Assembly (NCBI GenBank): GCA_034113365.1 | Contig: JAXEXP010000034.1 | Location: forward strand, 12,225 to 76,224 | Reading direction: 5' to 3' | Source of the DNA: Spyradocola sp034113365 | GTDB taxonomy: Bacteria; Bacillota; Clostridia; Christensenellales; UBA1750 | Length of the DNA stretch: 64,000 nt | In this document: one piece after another, positions 27,595 to 35,545 of the stretch | Layout of the letters: every line of letters starts with the position of its first letter | Position numbering within the stretch: position 1 is the first letter of the stretch | The notes under the pieces: generated by a model | What the model was told of the DNA's origin: nothing | Seen by the model: only the letters and a program-made list of their open reading frames with translations | Databases searched by the model: none | Program-made: the position numbers and the translations under genes

Positions 27595-27624
27595 GCAATG
27601 GGACATGATTTAACAAATGAATTA

Positions 27625-27659
27625 CGCACCGTGCGGCACAAACCCCTCCGCACGGTGCG
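27625..27659 (-). terminator. hairpin after the NUDIX gene
   Basis: A perfect 12-bp stem, CGCACCGTGCGG (27625-27636) with CCGCACGGTGCG (27648-27659). The minus-strand tail (TAATTCATTTG) is only moderately T-rich. Confidence 0.65.
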
Positions 27660-27668
27660 CAACGTCCA

Positions 27669-28283
27669 TCATTTTTCGTTTTCCCAAAGCATTTCCACTG
27701 CCTGACAGAGTATTTTTCCGTGGTCAAACGCCAATCCCTGCTGCCGCACGAGCGTACAGACCGTCTGCCCGCCAAAGGGCGACGCCGTCCGCTCCACGGC
27801 GCATTCCGCAAACAGCGACTCTCCGCCGCCGGTCAGCATCAGCTGCAAGCGGCCCTCCCGGCGCTGCACCGCCACGTCGAACCAGCGCGCATCCGCCGCA
27901 TCGTCGCCCGCCTGCGCGCATGCTGCGCCGCCCTCCAGCAGCGCCGCATAGGGCTGCGTCATGGTCCAGCCGCGCTTGTCGCGCCCCGGCGTGCTCACCA
28001 GCGGCAGGGGATAGAGCGCAAGACCCTGCACGTGCGTCTCCTCAAAGAGCTCCCTTGCGGCGGCCTGCCGCGTGGTCTCCCGGGGCTCCACAAAGCCGCC
28101 GGGGAGCGCCCACAGACCCAGGCAGGGGTGCCCCGCGCGGCGCACCAGCAGCGCCTGCAGCGCCCCCTGACGGCGCGCCAGCACCACAAGATCCACCGTC
28201 ACCGAAGGGCGTGGATATTTCCCCGGCGTGTACTGCGCCAGAAATTGTTCCTCCGTCAAGCCGTTTTTGTCCCGCAATTCCAT
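27669..28283 (-). CDS. NUDIX hydrolase
   Basis: A 204-residue NUDIX pyrophosphohydrolase. AAAGGAGGGATGACGC precedes ATG. The NUDIX box is complete ('GGFVEPRETT' continuing to 'RELFEET'), so it should bind Mg and cleave a nucleoside diphosphate linked to X. The N-terminal 'PRPSVTVDLVVLARR' and overall length fit the ADP-ribose pyrophosphatase/NrtR-like branch, but no C-terminal winged helix is clear. It is a single gene between the gyrase operon and the HTH-fucosidase gene. Confidence 0.88.
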   Translation of the reverse strand: MELRDKNGLTEEQFLAQYTPGKYPRPSVTVDLVVLARRQGALQALLVRRAGHPCLGLWALPGGFVEPRETTRQAAARELFEETHVQGLALYPLPLVSTPGRDKRGWTMTQPYAALLEGGAACAQAGDDAADARWFDVAVQRREGRLQLMLTGGGESLFAECAVERTASPFGGQTVCTLVRQQGLAFDHGKILCQAVEMLWENEK

Positions 28284-28387
28284 GCGTCATCCCTCCTTTT
28301 TGCCACCCCATGATACCGCCAAACCGGCGAAACCGCAAGCCGGACACGCCGCAAAAGGGCGGCTTTTTCCGCAAAAAACGCGCTGCA

Positions 28388-29938
28388 TTATGCCCCGAAC
28401 GCATCAAAATCCGCCGCATCCGCCCCCGAAAACGCCTCGTTTACGGGCCTGTCCAGCACCAGTTTGACCACCGAAACGAGGGTGTTTTCCGCCTGATTTT
28501 CCACCCGAACGGCGCGCATTTCCCCCTGCTTTGCAAGCGTGACGCGGCCTCCGGTGAGGCACTGCGCGCTGCGCACGGCATACCCGCCCGCGGGCAGGCG
28601 GAACCCCTTCCGCTCCTCCCCGAGAAGCAGCGCATAGAGCGCATCGCCCCTCCAGGTGAAGCCGCCGCGGTCCATGTCGTTGCGCAAAGGGCCGCCGTTC
28701 GTGTCGTAGATGGCCTCGCCATAGCGCTCCAACCAGCGGCCCACCGCAAGCAGGCATTGGGCATGCGCCGGGTCTATGGAGCCGTCGGGGCGGGGACTGA
28801 CGTTGAGCAGCAGGTTGCCGCCGCCCGTCACCACGCGCGTGAGCAGGGCCAGCACCTCCTCGGGGCTGCGCAGGCGGCCGTCCGGCGTCCAACCCCAGGT
28901 CTCCGACAGCGTGTCGCAGGTCTCCCAGGGGTGCTGCGGGTCGAACGCGCCCACAACGCGCTCGGGCGTGGTGTAGTCGCCGCAGCGGCGCATGCCCAGG
29001 CGGTTGTTGACGACGATGCCGGGCTGGGCCTCGCGCACCATCGCGTCCAGCTCGGCTTCGCCCCAGAAATCCTCCACAATGGGGCGCTGCATCCAGCCCT
29101 CGGGCTGCATCCGCGCGGGGTCGAGCTGCTGCAGGTCGCAGCCGTGCGCCAGCCAGAAGTCCTCGCCGCCGTCGTACCACAGGATGTCGATGGGGCCATA
29201 GCCCGTGACCAGCTCGCGCACCTGTTCATGGCACTGCGAACGCATGGCAAGCGCGCTGCGGCGGTACATCTTCGGGTGGAAGAAGCCCTCGCAGCGCCAG
29301 TCCATGGGCGAATAGTACAGGCCCGTCCACAGCCCGGCCGCGCGGCAGCCCTGCACGTAGTCGCGCACCAGGTCGCGCCCGGCGGCTGCCTGCATCACGG
29401 TGAAATCGCCGATGGAATGCGCGCTGTCAAACAGGCAGAAGCCGTCGTGGTGGCGGGTGGTGAGCACCATGTACTTCATGCCCGCGTCCCGGGCCAGCTG
29501 CGCAAGCGCGGCGCCGTCGAAGCGCTGCGCGGTGAGCTGCGCGGCAAGCCGTGCGTAGTCATCCTTGTCGATGGGCTCGTTGAACATGGCCCACTCGCCG
29601 CGGCCCAGCACGGAATACAGGCCGTAGTGCAGGAACATGCCGAACTTCAGACCGCGCCACTGCTCGACCCTCGTCTCTTTTCTCATGGGATGGGTCCCTC
29701 CTTTGCCATAGGAGCCGCGCATGGCGCACAGGCGGGCGTCCTGACTGCCGCCCAGCAGCTCCTGCGGCGGGCAGTCCAGCGCTGCAGCCAGGCGCTCCAC
29801 CGTCTGCAGGTCGGGCACGACGCGCCCCGTCTCCCACTTGCTGACCGCCTGCTTGGAGACGAACAGCGCGCGCCCCAGCGCAGCCTGCGTCATCCCGCGC
29901 GCCCTGCGCCTCTGCCGGATCCTCTGCCCAATGTCCAT
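28388..29938 (-). CDS. XRE helix-turn-helix domain fused in frame to GH29 alpha-L-fucosidase
   Basis: One open frame of 516 codons. AAGGGAGCGTGAACGGC precedes ATG 29938. Residues 1-62 are an XRE/Cro DNA-binding domain ('MTQAALGRALFVSKQAVSKWE'). After a short linker, residues about 90-516 are a GH29 fucosidase, with 'LTTRHHDGFCLFDS' and nucleophile Asp256 in 'DILWYDGGEDF'. A strong internal ribosome site (AAAGGAGGG, 10 nt before ATG 29686) means a fucosidase of 432 residues could also be made alone. Either two products share one frame or this is a true regulator-enzyme fusion. There is no signal peptide. Confidence 0.82.
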   Translation of the reverse strand: MDIGQRIRQRRRARGMTQAALGRALFVSKQAVSKWETGRVVPDLQTVERLAAALDCPPQELLGGSQDARLCAMRGSYGKGGTHPMRKETRVEQWRGLKFGMFLHYGLYSVLGRGEWAMFNEPIDKDDYARLAAQLTAQRFDGAALAQLARDAGMKYMVLTTRHHDGFCLFDSAHSIGDFTVMQAAAGRDLVRDYVQGCRAAGLWTGLYYSPMDWRCEGFFHPKMYRRSALAMRSQCHEQVRELVTGYGPIDILWYDGGEDFWLAHGCDLQQLDPARMQPEGWMQRPIVEDFWGEAELDAMVREAQPGIVVNNRLGMRRCGDYTTPERVVGAFDPQHPWETCDTLSETWGWTPDGRLRSPEEVLALLTRVVTGGGNLLLNVSPRPDGSIDPAHAQCLLAVGRWLERYGEAIYDTNGGPLRNDMDRGGFTWRGDALYALLLGEERKGFRLPAGGYAVRSAQCLTGGRVTLAKQGEMRAVRVENQAENTLVSVVKLVLDRPVNEAFSGADAADFDAFGA

Positions 29939-30042
29939 GCCGTTCACGCTCCCTTTATCCCTAGCGTACCGTGCGGCGGCGGCGCTGTCAAGCCCGGGAA
30001 GGTCTCCCGTTGGTTGACCGCATTTTCTCCCGCAGCGCGGCA

Positions 30043-30070
30043 CAAAAAAGCCCGGGGGATTCCGGGCTTT
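30043..30070 (-). terminator. intrinsic terminator of the C39-like gene
   Basis: AAAGCCCGG (30047-30055) pairs with CCGGGCTTT (30062-30070). On the minus strand a TTTTTT run follows. Confidence 0.88.
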
Positions 30071-30093
30071 GGGATGAAAACAGCAGCCTTCTG

Positions 30094-30690
30094 CTATTGT
30101 TCCAAGACGATATAGGTATTCTTTTTGCAGATCCCCGTTTCCAGCATGGCTTCAAATTCGCTTTCCGACAGCACCCGGTTGTAGTGCGGTTCATCCGCAT
30201 TGACATAAGCCCTCAGCGAGTCCGCCGCGTAGATATTCTCTTCATCATATCCTACGATCGGCAGATAGTGATAATAGCTTTCCTGCGGCGACGTTTTTAC
30301 AAATGCGATCACCGGCACGCCCCTGCTCAGGGCGTGCTTTATCTGCATGACCGTTCCGCTGCACAGCCTTGCTTTGCAGCCGCTTTCCTGCAAATACTTC
30401 ACCAGATTTTCAGGCGAAACCGTTCCGTCCGTGTTTTTATAGGGATTATGCTGATATAGTGTCAAACCATCGGCTTCTTCGCCCATGCTTCTTAAGACAT
30501 ACGCTGCTGCATAGCCTGAGCACTCGTATCCGGATTGATACTCGATGTGATTGTCCGCTGTGATCATGTACTCTTTGGGCGTGCTGAGCAAAACATACAG
30601 GTTCATCGTCAGGAAAGCCAGAATTAGGATCCCAACAACGCCTGCGACGCATTTGACGATTCTATTTCCCGCTTTTTTCGATAGAGTCAT
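30094..30690 (-). CDS. membrane-anchored C39-like cysteine peptidase
   Basis: A 198-residue protein with one N-terminal membrane anchor (about 12-35) and a papain-like C39 domain. The catalytic Cys57 is in 'SGYECSGYAAAYVLR', with His141 in 'YYHYLPIVGYD' and Asp157 in 'IYAADS'. GGAGGCGGAA precedes ATG, 21 bp after the XRE regulator. Unlike ABC-transporter C39 domains it has no fused exporter, so a stand-alone extracytoplasmic peptidase or transglutaminase-like role is more likely. G+C is near 48%, lower than in the flanks. Confidence 0.75.
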   Translation of the reverse strand: MTLSKKAGNRIVKCVAGVVGILILAFLTMNLYVLLSTPKEYMITADNHIEYQSGYECSGYAAAYVLRSMGEEADGLTLYQHNPYKNTDGTVSPENLVKYLQESGCKARLCSGTVMQIKHALSRGVPVIAFVKTSPQESYYHYLPIVGYDEENIYAADSLRAYVNADEPHYNRVLSESEFEAMLETGICKKNTYIVLEQ

Positions 30691-30711
30691 TTCCGCCTCC
30701 GCATGGTTTTT

Positions 30712-31152
30712 TCACAGATTCAGGATCATACCGGCGAGCATGACCACTGTCAACGATAACGAAAACGCGATGCCTATGCCCGTAATGATCATCTGGCCCC
30801 TGTTTCTGACCGTCCTGATCTGAAAAACCATCGATGCGATCCCGACGATCCATCCAAAGAGCGGCGGAAAGGATAAATAGGTCAGCACGCTTGCCCTTAT
30901 GCGCAGAGCATTTCCTCTTTCCGAGTTAGTTTGCGGCTCGATCTCGTTCTTCTCTATCTCATCCTTCAGAAGATAGTCCAGTGAACAGTTGAATAGCTTG
31001 CTGAGCATAATGAGCTTCTCCGTATTGGGATAGACGCTGTCGAGCTCCCATTTGGAAACAGATTGCCTGGACACCTGAAGGATCTCTGCAAACTGCTCCT
31101 GTGTCAGATTGTTGTCCCTTCTTATTTTCGCTATTTTTTCTCCGACCGTCAT
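30712..31152 (-). CDS. XRE-family regulator with two C-terminal membrane spans
   Basis: A 146-residue protein. The chosen ATG (31152) lies 9 nt after GGAGG; the ATG two codons upstream is too close. Residues 5-60 are an XRE HTH ('LTQEQFAEILQVSRQSVSKWE'). After a polar linker there are two hydrophobic segments (about 88-110 and 122-145), so the regulator is membrane-tethered. It is co-transcribed with the C39-like peptidase and is lower in G+C than its surroundings. The pair may form a signal-sensing module. Confidence 0.85.
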   Translation of the reverse strand: MTVGEKIAKIRRDNNLTQEQFAEILQVSRQSVSKWELDSVYPNTEKLIMLSKLFNCSLDYLLKDEIEKNEIEPQTNSERGNALRIRASVLTYLSFPPLFGWIVGIASMVFQIRTVRNRGQMIITGIGIAFSLSLTVVMLAGMILNL

Positions 31153-31202
31153 TTTCATTAACCTCCGATCCTTTTCTTGACCTGATCCTACCAAATCACA
31201 GG

Positions 31203-31224
31203 CTTGGAATCCAGATAATCCAAG
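31203..31224. promoter_or_regulatory. inverted repeat upstream of the XRE/C39 pair
   Basis: CTTGGA (31203-31208), n10, TCCAAG (31219-31224). It is a possible autoregulatory operator. Another hairpin (ACATTCACGGCAG / CTGCTGTGAATGT, about 31266-31297) lies further upstream without a U-tract. I see no gene in 31153-31411. Confidence 0.35.
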
Positions 31225-31411
31225 TTGCATCCTGACTATCCTGCGTTACATAAGCGAATACAAGAACATTCACGGCAGTTCAAGCTGCTGTGAATGTCAA
31301 CTGCCTTGTGGACGCCTTTGCTTCCGTTCGGGCATATAGCGGTTCGGGATCCAATGCGGAGCGCAGGGCAGCGGATTCTCGGCGGCGCAGGACGGTCTTT
31401 GGGCGCGAGCG

Positions 31412-31903
31412 CTATCCCAGCTTTGCCATGTAGTATTCGTCCAGGTACCTGCCGTCGGCAAAAATGGAGTTTCGCCTGACGCCCTCGATTCGGAAGCCGC
31501 TTTTCGTATACAGGCGAAGCGCGGCTTCGTTTTCGCAGATCACTGTCAGCTCCAGGCGGGTGATGTGCGTTTGCCCGGCCCAGGCGTCCAGCCGCTTGAA
31601 AAACTCCGTGCCGATCCCCTGACCGCGGTAGTCCCGCAGGATGCCGACGACGATATACGCCGTATGCGCGATGCGGCGCTGCCTGCCCCTTTGCGCGGAG
31701 ATGTACCCCACGAGGCGGTGTTCCGTTTCGGCGGCGAGAAGAAAGTCGTCCCTCTGGGAATCCCGGATGACGGACCGGACCTGTGAAAGGTCCCTCGTCC
31801 TTTCGCCCGGCTCGTACAGCATGTACTCCGTCTCATGGTCCAGCCGGTCCATCAGCGCCCAGAACCGCTCGGCGTCCTCATGGGACAAATTCCTGTACTC
31901 CAT
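31412..31903 (-). CDS. GNAT-family N-acetyltransferase
   Basis: A 163-residue acetyl-CoA-dependent acetyltransferase. ATG 31903 follows AGGAAAAACAG. It has 'VVGILRDYRGQGIGTEFF' as the acetyl-CoA-binding motif A (RGQGIG), 'LTVICENEAALRLYTKSGF' as motif B, and 'EGVRRNSIFADGRYLDEYYMA' near the end, as in RimL/SpeG-like enzymes. The substrate is not predictable. It is a single gene. Confidence 0.9.
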   Translation of the reverse strand: MEYRNLSHEDAERFWALMDRLDHETEYMLYEPGERTRDLSQVRSVIRDSQRDDFLLAAETEHRLVGYISAQRGRQRRIAHTAYIVVGILRDYRGQGIGTEFFKRLDAWAGQTHITRLELTVICENEAALRLYTKSGFRIEGVRRNSIFADGRYLDEYYMAKLG

Positions 31904-31964
31904 CTGTTTTTCCTGCCTATTTCCAAAGAATACCGCAAAAATGCGAAACACGGCCGGTATGGAA

Positions 31965-31990
31965 AACGCCCGAACGGTTTCGTCCGGGCA
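31965..31990 (-). terminator. weak terminator after the small membrane protein gene
   Basis: CCCGAACG (31969-31976) and CGTCCGGG (31981-31988) pair with one mismatch. The minus-strand tail is GCGTTTTCC. Confidence 0.45.
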
Positions 31991-32003
31991 TTCTTTGCAT
32001 CGT

Positions 32004-32420
32004 TCAGAATTCGGGGCTTCGCGGGCTTTCCCTGCGGCAGGCTTCCACTACCCCCACGATGAGATACCCGATCAGCAGCGCGGACACGGGCAGCGTGCCC
32101 GCCATGTCCACGGCGGTGACGGTCATGCCGAGAATGTAAAACGCCAGACAAAGCCAAGCATGCACCGCGATGCTGATCAGGCGCGCCGCGATCACCGCGC
32201 CCCGGAAGGCATGATTGGCGGCGGGCCGCTCGCACGCCCACAGCAGGCCAACCAGGACGAACTCAGCAATCATGAGCATCGTGGGCCCCTTCACTGCAAA
32301 GGTTGTCGCCTGAACCTCGCGCAGCATCTGCCTAACGACGGAGGCCAGATAGGTGGCGGCGTTGCACAGCAGGGCATAGAGCAGGTAGAGCGTGGTGCCC
32401 ACGCGGGTAGGCTGTGTCAT
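32004..32420 (-). CDS. small integral membrane protein
   Basis: A 138-residue protein with four predicted spans ('LYLLYALLCNAATYL', 'TMLMIAEFVLVGLLWAC', 'LISIAVHAWLCLAFYILGMTV', 'PVSALLIGYLIVGVVEAC'). AGGAGGCTCACCC precedes ATG. I recognise no family and no partner in the neighbourhood, and assign no function. Confidence 0.75.
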   Translation of the reverse strand: MTQPTRVGTTLYLLYALLCNAATYLASVVRQMLREVQATTFAVKGPTMLMIAEFVLVGLLWACERPAANHAFRGAVIAARLISIAVHAWLCLAFYILGMTVTAVDMAGTLPVSALLIGYLIVGVVEACRRESPRSPEF

Positions 32421-32525
32421 GGGTGAGCCTCCTGTTCTGCGGTCGTGAGGGATGTCTCATCGGATGCCTATGGGAAGCGGTTTCCGCACATGGGGAGATT
32501 GGTGCAGGGAGGCGTTATTGCAGGG

Positions 32526-32819
32526 CTACTCTTCGTCGTCCTCGAACTCGACGGCCTCGAGGTACTTGGCGTAGAGCTCGTTGAGCAGCTTTTCGTCGTC
32601 GACGCCCTGGTAGACGTCGTCCTCGCCGTCCTTGCCCGGGATGATCTCCAGGAAGATCAGCGCGTTTTCGTCCTCATCCTCGCCATAGTCGATGCCCTGG
32701 ATGGGGATGAGGCACACGTACTCGCGGTTCTTGTGCATGACCGTGACCACGTGCTCAAACTGCACGTCGTTGCCGTCCTCGTCGGTGAGCACGACGATGT
32801 TGTCCATTTCTTCCGTCAT
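32526..32819 (-). CDS. DUF1292 (YrzB-like) protein
   Basis: A 97-residue very acidic protein. 'VVLTDEDGNDVQFEHVVTV', 'REYVCLIPI' and 'ENALIFLEI' are the conserved core of DUF1292. It starts 3 bp after the ruvX stop. In Bacillus the same gene (yrzB) follows yrrK (ruvX) and yrzL (ireB), so the order here is conserved. Function unknown. Confidence 0.9.
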   Translation of the reverse strand: MTEEMDNIVVLTDEDGNDVQFEHVVTVMHKNREYVCLIPIQGIDYGEDEDENALIFLEIIPGKDGEDDVYQGVDDEKLLNELYAKYLEAVEFEDDEE

Positions 32820-32822
32820 GGG

Positions 32823-33257
32823 TCATTCCTCCTTATCATAGCGCGCGGGGTTCTGCATGTAGGTTTGCAGGATGAGCACCGCGGCGACTTTGTCGACGTA
32901 GGGCTTGTGGTTCTTGCGGCGCAGGCCGCCGTCCTGCAGCGCGAGGTGGGCGCTGGCGCTGGTGAGGCGCTCGTCCACGTAGCGGATGGGCAGGCCGGTA
33001 TGGGCGTGGAGCGCGTCGCCGAAGTCGCGGGTGTCGCGCGCCTGCTGGCCTTCGGTGCCGTCCATGTTGCGGGGCAGGCCGAGGACAAAGGCTTCGGCTT
33101 TGCGGTCGGAAGCGATCTGCGCGATGTGGGTCAGGTCGTTCTGGAGGCCCCTGCGCGTCCAGGTCTCGATGGCCTGGGCGGTGATGCCCAGCGCGTCGCT
33201 GCCCGCGACGCCGATGCGCACGCTGCCCACGTCCAGCGCGACCACGTTTTTTGCCAT
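32823..33257 (-). CDS. ruvX: Holliday junction resolvase-like / pre-16S rRNA nuclease RuvX (YqgF)
   Basis: A 144-residue RNase H-fold nuclease. ATG 33257 follows AGGTGAACAGC. Catalytic acidic residues lie in 'VVALDVGSVRIGVA', 'IRYVDERLTSASA' and 'PYVDKVAAVLILQ'. In E. coli YqgF completes the 5' end of 16S rRNA. Here it lies between ireB and DUF1292, as in other Firmicutes. Confidence 0.93.
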   Translation of the reverse strand: MAKNVVALDVGSVRIGVAGSDALGITAQAIETWTRRGLQNDLTHIAQIASDRKAEAFVLGLPRNMDGTEGQQARDTRDFGDALHAHTGLPIRYVDERLTSASAHLALQDGGLRRKNHKPYVDKVAAVLILQTYMQNPARYDKEE

Positions 33258-33268
33258 GCTGTTCACCT

Positions 33269-33312
33269 AAAAAAACGCGCGCCCAAGCCAAGGCCCGACG
33301 CGCGCCCCTTTC
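33269..33312 (-). terminator. hairpin with U-tract between ireB and ruvX
   Basis: GC-alternating arms (CGCGCG at both sides of about 20 nt) are followed on the minus strand by TTTTTTT. It could partly terminate after ireB and lower ruvX expression. Confidence 0.5.
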
Positions 33313-33324
33313 GATAGGATGTGT

Positions 33325-33585
33325 TTACTGGTCCTCTTCCAGCACGTAGGAGCGGACGAGCTCCTCCAGCAGCTCATCGCGCTCAAGCTGGCGGATGAGG
33401 TAGCGGGCGTTGCCGTAGCTGGTGATGTAGGTCGGGTCGCCGGAGAGCAGATACCCGACGATCTGATTGATGGGGTCGTACCCCTTTTGCTTGAGCGAAT
33501 TGTAGACGCTCATCAGAATGTCGTGCGCGTTCATGGACACTGCGTTATCCAGCTTAAAGCGCATCGTATCGTTGAACTGATCCAT
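33325..33585 (-). CDS. ireB: IreB-family regulatory phosphoprotein (UPF0297)
   Basis: An 86-residue protein. GAGGGGCACGAGGC precedes ATG 33585. 'MDQFNDTMRFKLDN' contains the N-terminal Thr region phosphorylated by the IreK-type Ser/Thr kinase in Enterococcus, and 'KGYDPINQIVGYLLSGDP' is highly conserved. It normally sits between alaS and ruvX. Here alaS is missing and the AI-2E permease gene lies directly upstream. Confidence 0.95.
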   Translation of the reverse strand: MDQFNDTMRFKLDNAVSMNAHDILMSVYNSLKQKGYDPINQIVGYLLSGDPTYITSYGNARYLIRQLERDELLEELVRSYVLEEDQ

Positions 33586-33618
33586 GCCTCGTGCCCCTCC
33601 CTCTCTGGTATCAAAATC

Positions 33619-33647
33619 ATTATACACTATCGGGGCGCGGAATTCAA
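33619..33647 (-). promoter_or_regulatory. promoter of ireB-ruvX-DUF1292
   Basis: Minus strand: TTGAAT (rc of 33642-33647), 17 bp, consensus TATAAT (rc of 33619-33624). Confidence 0.85.
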
Positions 33648-33686
33648 ACCCTTTATGCCGAAGTGTCTCATAATGCGGTTCAACTG

Positions 33687-34715
33687 TCAGGTTTCCAGTC
33701 TCGCATCGCGCAAGGCGCGCAGCGCGGCGCGCAGGGAGACGGCGGCGGGCACAGCGTAGAACATGCCGGGCAGGCCCGCGATCCAGCCGCCCGCGATCAG
33801 CGAGAGCACGACAAGGGCGGGGTGCAGGCTGGCCATTTCGCCGATGAGGCGGGGAGAGACGAACAGGCCCTCGATCTGCTGGGCGGCAAACACCACCAGC
33901 ACGCCGCCCAGCACCGCGGGCAGGCCGCGGCCCGCGCAGAACACCACGATGGGGATGGCGCCCAGCCAGGGGCCAAAGTAGGGGATGAGGTTGCACAGCA
34001 TCATGGTGGCGCCCAGCGCCAGCCACGAGGGAATGCCGAGCAGCAGCAGGCCAAGGCCCGTGAGCGTGCCGGTGACAAAGGACACCATCAGCTGGCCGGC
34101 GACGTAGGCGCCCACCGCGTCGCGCACGGACAGGCCCACGCGCAGCACGCTGCGGCGCGCGGAGCTGGGGATGAGGCGGGTGAGGAAGGAAAACAGGCGG
34201 CGCTTGTCCCGGAGCATGTAGAAGGCGAGCACGGGGGCAAACACCAGGTAGCCCAGGCTGCTGACGCCCTTTGCAAAGGTGACGAGGCGGTCCATCAGGA
34301 ACTGCGCGCCGGCGTCGAGCAGGCGGGCGGCCTGGGCGCGCAGCACGGTGACGGCCTCGTCGGGCAGGCCCGCTCTGCCCAGCGAAGCGGTCATGCGCGT
34401 CAGCTGCTCACCAAAGGATTCCACCAGCTGGGGCGCGGCCTGGGCCAGCGCGGTGAGCTGACGGGACAGCGCCGGCACACCAAAGAACAGGAAAGCAGCC
34501 AGCGCAAGTGCGGCCGAGGCAAAGGCCAGGGCAGCGCAGGGGCCTTGCGCCAGGCGGGTATGGCGGCGGTAGAAGCGGGAAAGGGGGTCGAGCAGGTAGG
34601 CCAGCGTGCCCGACACAAGCAAAAGCAGGGCAATGCGCCCCAGTACCTTCCGAAGAAGCACCGCAAGCGCAATGCCCGCAAGCAGCAGCAATGCTCTTTT
34701 CCATCGCGTGGTCAT
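33687..34715 (-). CDS. AI-2E family transporter (YrrI-like permease)
   Basis: A 342-residue membrane protein with about seven spans and the family core ('LVFAPVLAFYMLRDKRRLF', 'GIPSWLALGATMMLCNLIPYFGPWLGAIP', 'EGLFVSPRLIGEMASLHP'). The ATG follows the stop of the 60-codon gene directly (TAGATG). In Bacillus yrrI also lies upstream of the alaS-ireB-ruvX block. The name is historical; members also act as ion antiporters or metabolite exporters. Confidence 0.88.
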   Translation of the reverse strand: MTTRWKRALLLLAGIALAVLLRKVLGRIALLLLVSGTLAYLLDPLSRFYRRHTRLAQGPCAALAFASAALALAAFLFFGVPALSRQLTALAQAAPQLVESFGEQLTRMTASLGRAGLPDEAVTVLRAQAARLLDAGAQFLMDRLVTFAKGVSSLGYLVFAPVLAFYMLRDKRRLFSFLTRLIPSSARRSVLRVGLSVRDAVGAYVAGQLMVSFVTGTLTGLGLLLLGIPSWLALGATMMLCNLIPYFGPWLGAIPIVVFCAGRGLPAVLGGVLVVFAAQQIEGLFVSPRLIGEMASLHPALVVLSLIAGGWIAGLPGMFYAVPAAVSLRAALRALRDARLET

Positions 34716-34898
34716 CTACATTCTTTTTTCCAGCATGGGGGCGACCTTTTTGACCATGCGCTTGCCGCGCTTGACCGCGTGCCGCGCCATGCCGCGCCCC
34801 TGCGGACAGGCCAGCACCGCCGCGGTGACCGCCGCCGCGCCCGCGACCATGCCCATGACCATGCCCACGCCCAGATAGGACTTTCTCAACAGAAACAC
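34716..34898 (-). CDS. small membrane protein, basic tail
   Basis: A 60-residue protein starting with GTG 34898 downstream of AAGGAGGCGGAATC. One hydrophobic segment (about 8-32, 'YLGVGMVMGMVAGAAAVTAAVL') is followed by a Lys/Arg-rich tail ('RHAVKRGKRMVKKV'). It lies between the PRC-barrel and AI-2E genes and abuts the latter. It resembles YtxH-type small proteins in layout only. Confidence 0.65.
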   Translation of the reverse strand: MFLLRKSYLGVGMVMGMVAGAAAVTAAVLACPQGRGMARHAVKRGKRMVKKVAPMLEKRM

Positions 34899-34944
34899 CC
34901 TCGATTCCGCCTCCTTTGCTCGTCGACCGGGAAAGATGAGTTCA

Positions 34945-35424
34945 TCAGGAGCAGGCCGGAGGGGATGGCTCCTCCCCGGCTTCCTCCGTCACGGCCACCA
35001 CGCCGTCGGGCCGCATTGTGAAATCCCGCACCCGGATGCGCCCGCGCGAAAAGTCGTCCACAATGCCATGGGAGACCTCCAGCGCGAGCACGCGGCCGCT
35101 GCTCTCCTCCACAAACGCGTCCGTCACCCAGCCCAGGCGCTCGCCCGACGTGGACAGCACGGTCAGGCCGATGGCGTCCTCCTGATGGCGGACGGCTGCG
35201 GGCGGCTTTTCCACGGCGTGCACCGTCACCGTCACCTCGCCCCACAGGGCGATATTGCCGAATGAGACGAAGCGCTTTTTGCGGAACAGGCCGCGCAGCC
35301 GCAGCAGCAGGCCCTGTGCGTCCTGCCCGTCGGCGCTCAGGCAGACCCGCTCGACGAACCCCAGCCGCCGCCCCGTTTTTTCCGTGACGGCGACAAGGCC
35401 CGCGATCTTCGATATGCGTTTCAT
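34945..35424 (-). CDS. PRC-barrel domain protein
   Basis: A 159-residue protein of two PRC-barrel modules: 'ISKIAGLVAVTEKTGRRLGFVERV' and 'IGLTVLSTSGERLGWVTDAFV'. ATG 35424 lies 6 nt after GGGAG. PRC-barrels occur in RNA-processing and membrane-attachment proteins. This two-module type commonly follows nifU in clostridial isc clusters, as here. Its function there is unknown. Confidence 0.85.
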   Translation of the reverse strand: MKRISKIAGLVAVTEKTGRRLGFVERVCLSADGQDAQGLLLRLRGLFRKKRFVSFGNIALWGEVTVTVHAVEKPPAAVRHQEDAIGLTVLSTSGERLGWVTDAFVEESSGRVLALEVSHGIVDDFSRGRIRVRDFTMRPDGVVAVTEEAGEEPSPPACS

Positions 35425-35464
35425 GCACATCTCCCTTTTTGCAAGCAGTGCGTTCTTCACTGGA

Positions 35465-35514
35465 CATAAATTGCCCCGCTTTGCGGCCGCTCATGCAGCC
35501 AGAAAGCGGGGCAA
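35465..35514 (-). terminator. intrinsic terminator of the isc operon
   Basis: A perfect 12-bp stem, TTGCCCCGCTTT (35471-35482) with AAAGCGGGGCAA (35503-35514). The minus-strand tail is TTTATG. Confidence 0.8.
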
Positions 35515-35545
35515 TGCCCAGTTTTATGAAATTTGATGGGGGAGC

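Noticed and set aside
33586..34026. Extended N-terminus of IreB
   Set aside because: It is a different frame of the AI-2E gene. The conserved MDQFNDTMRF start is at 33585 with its own promoter.
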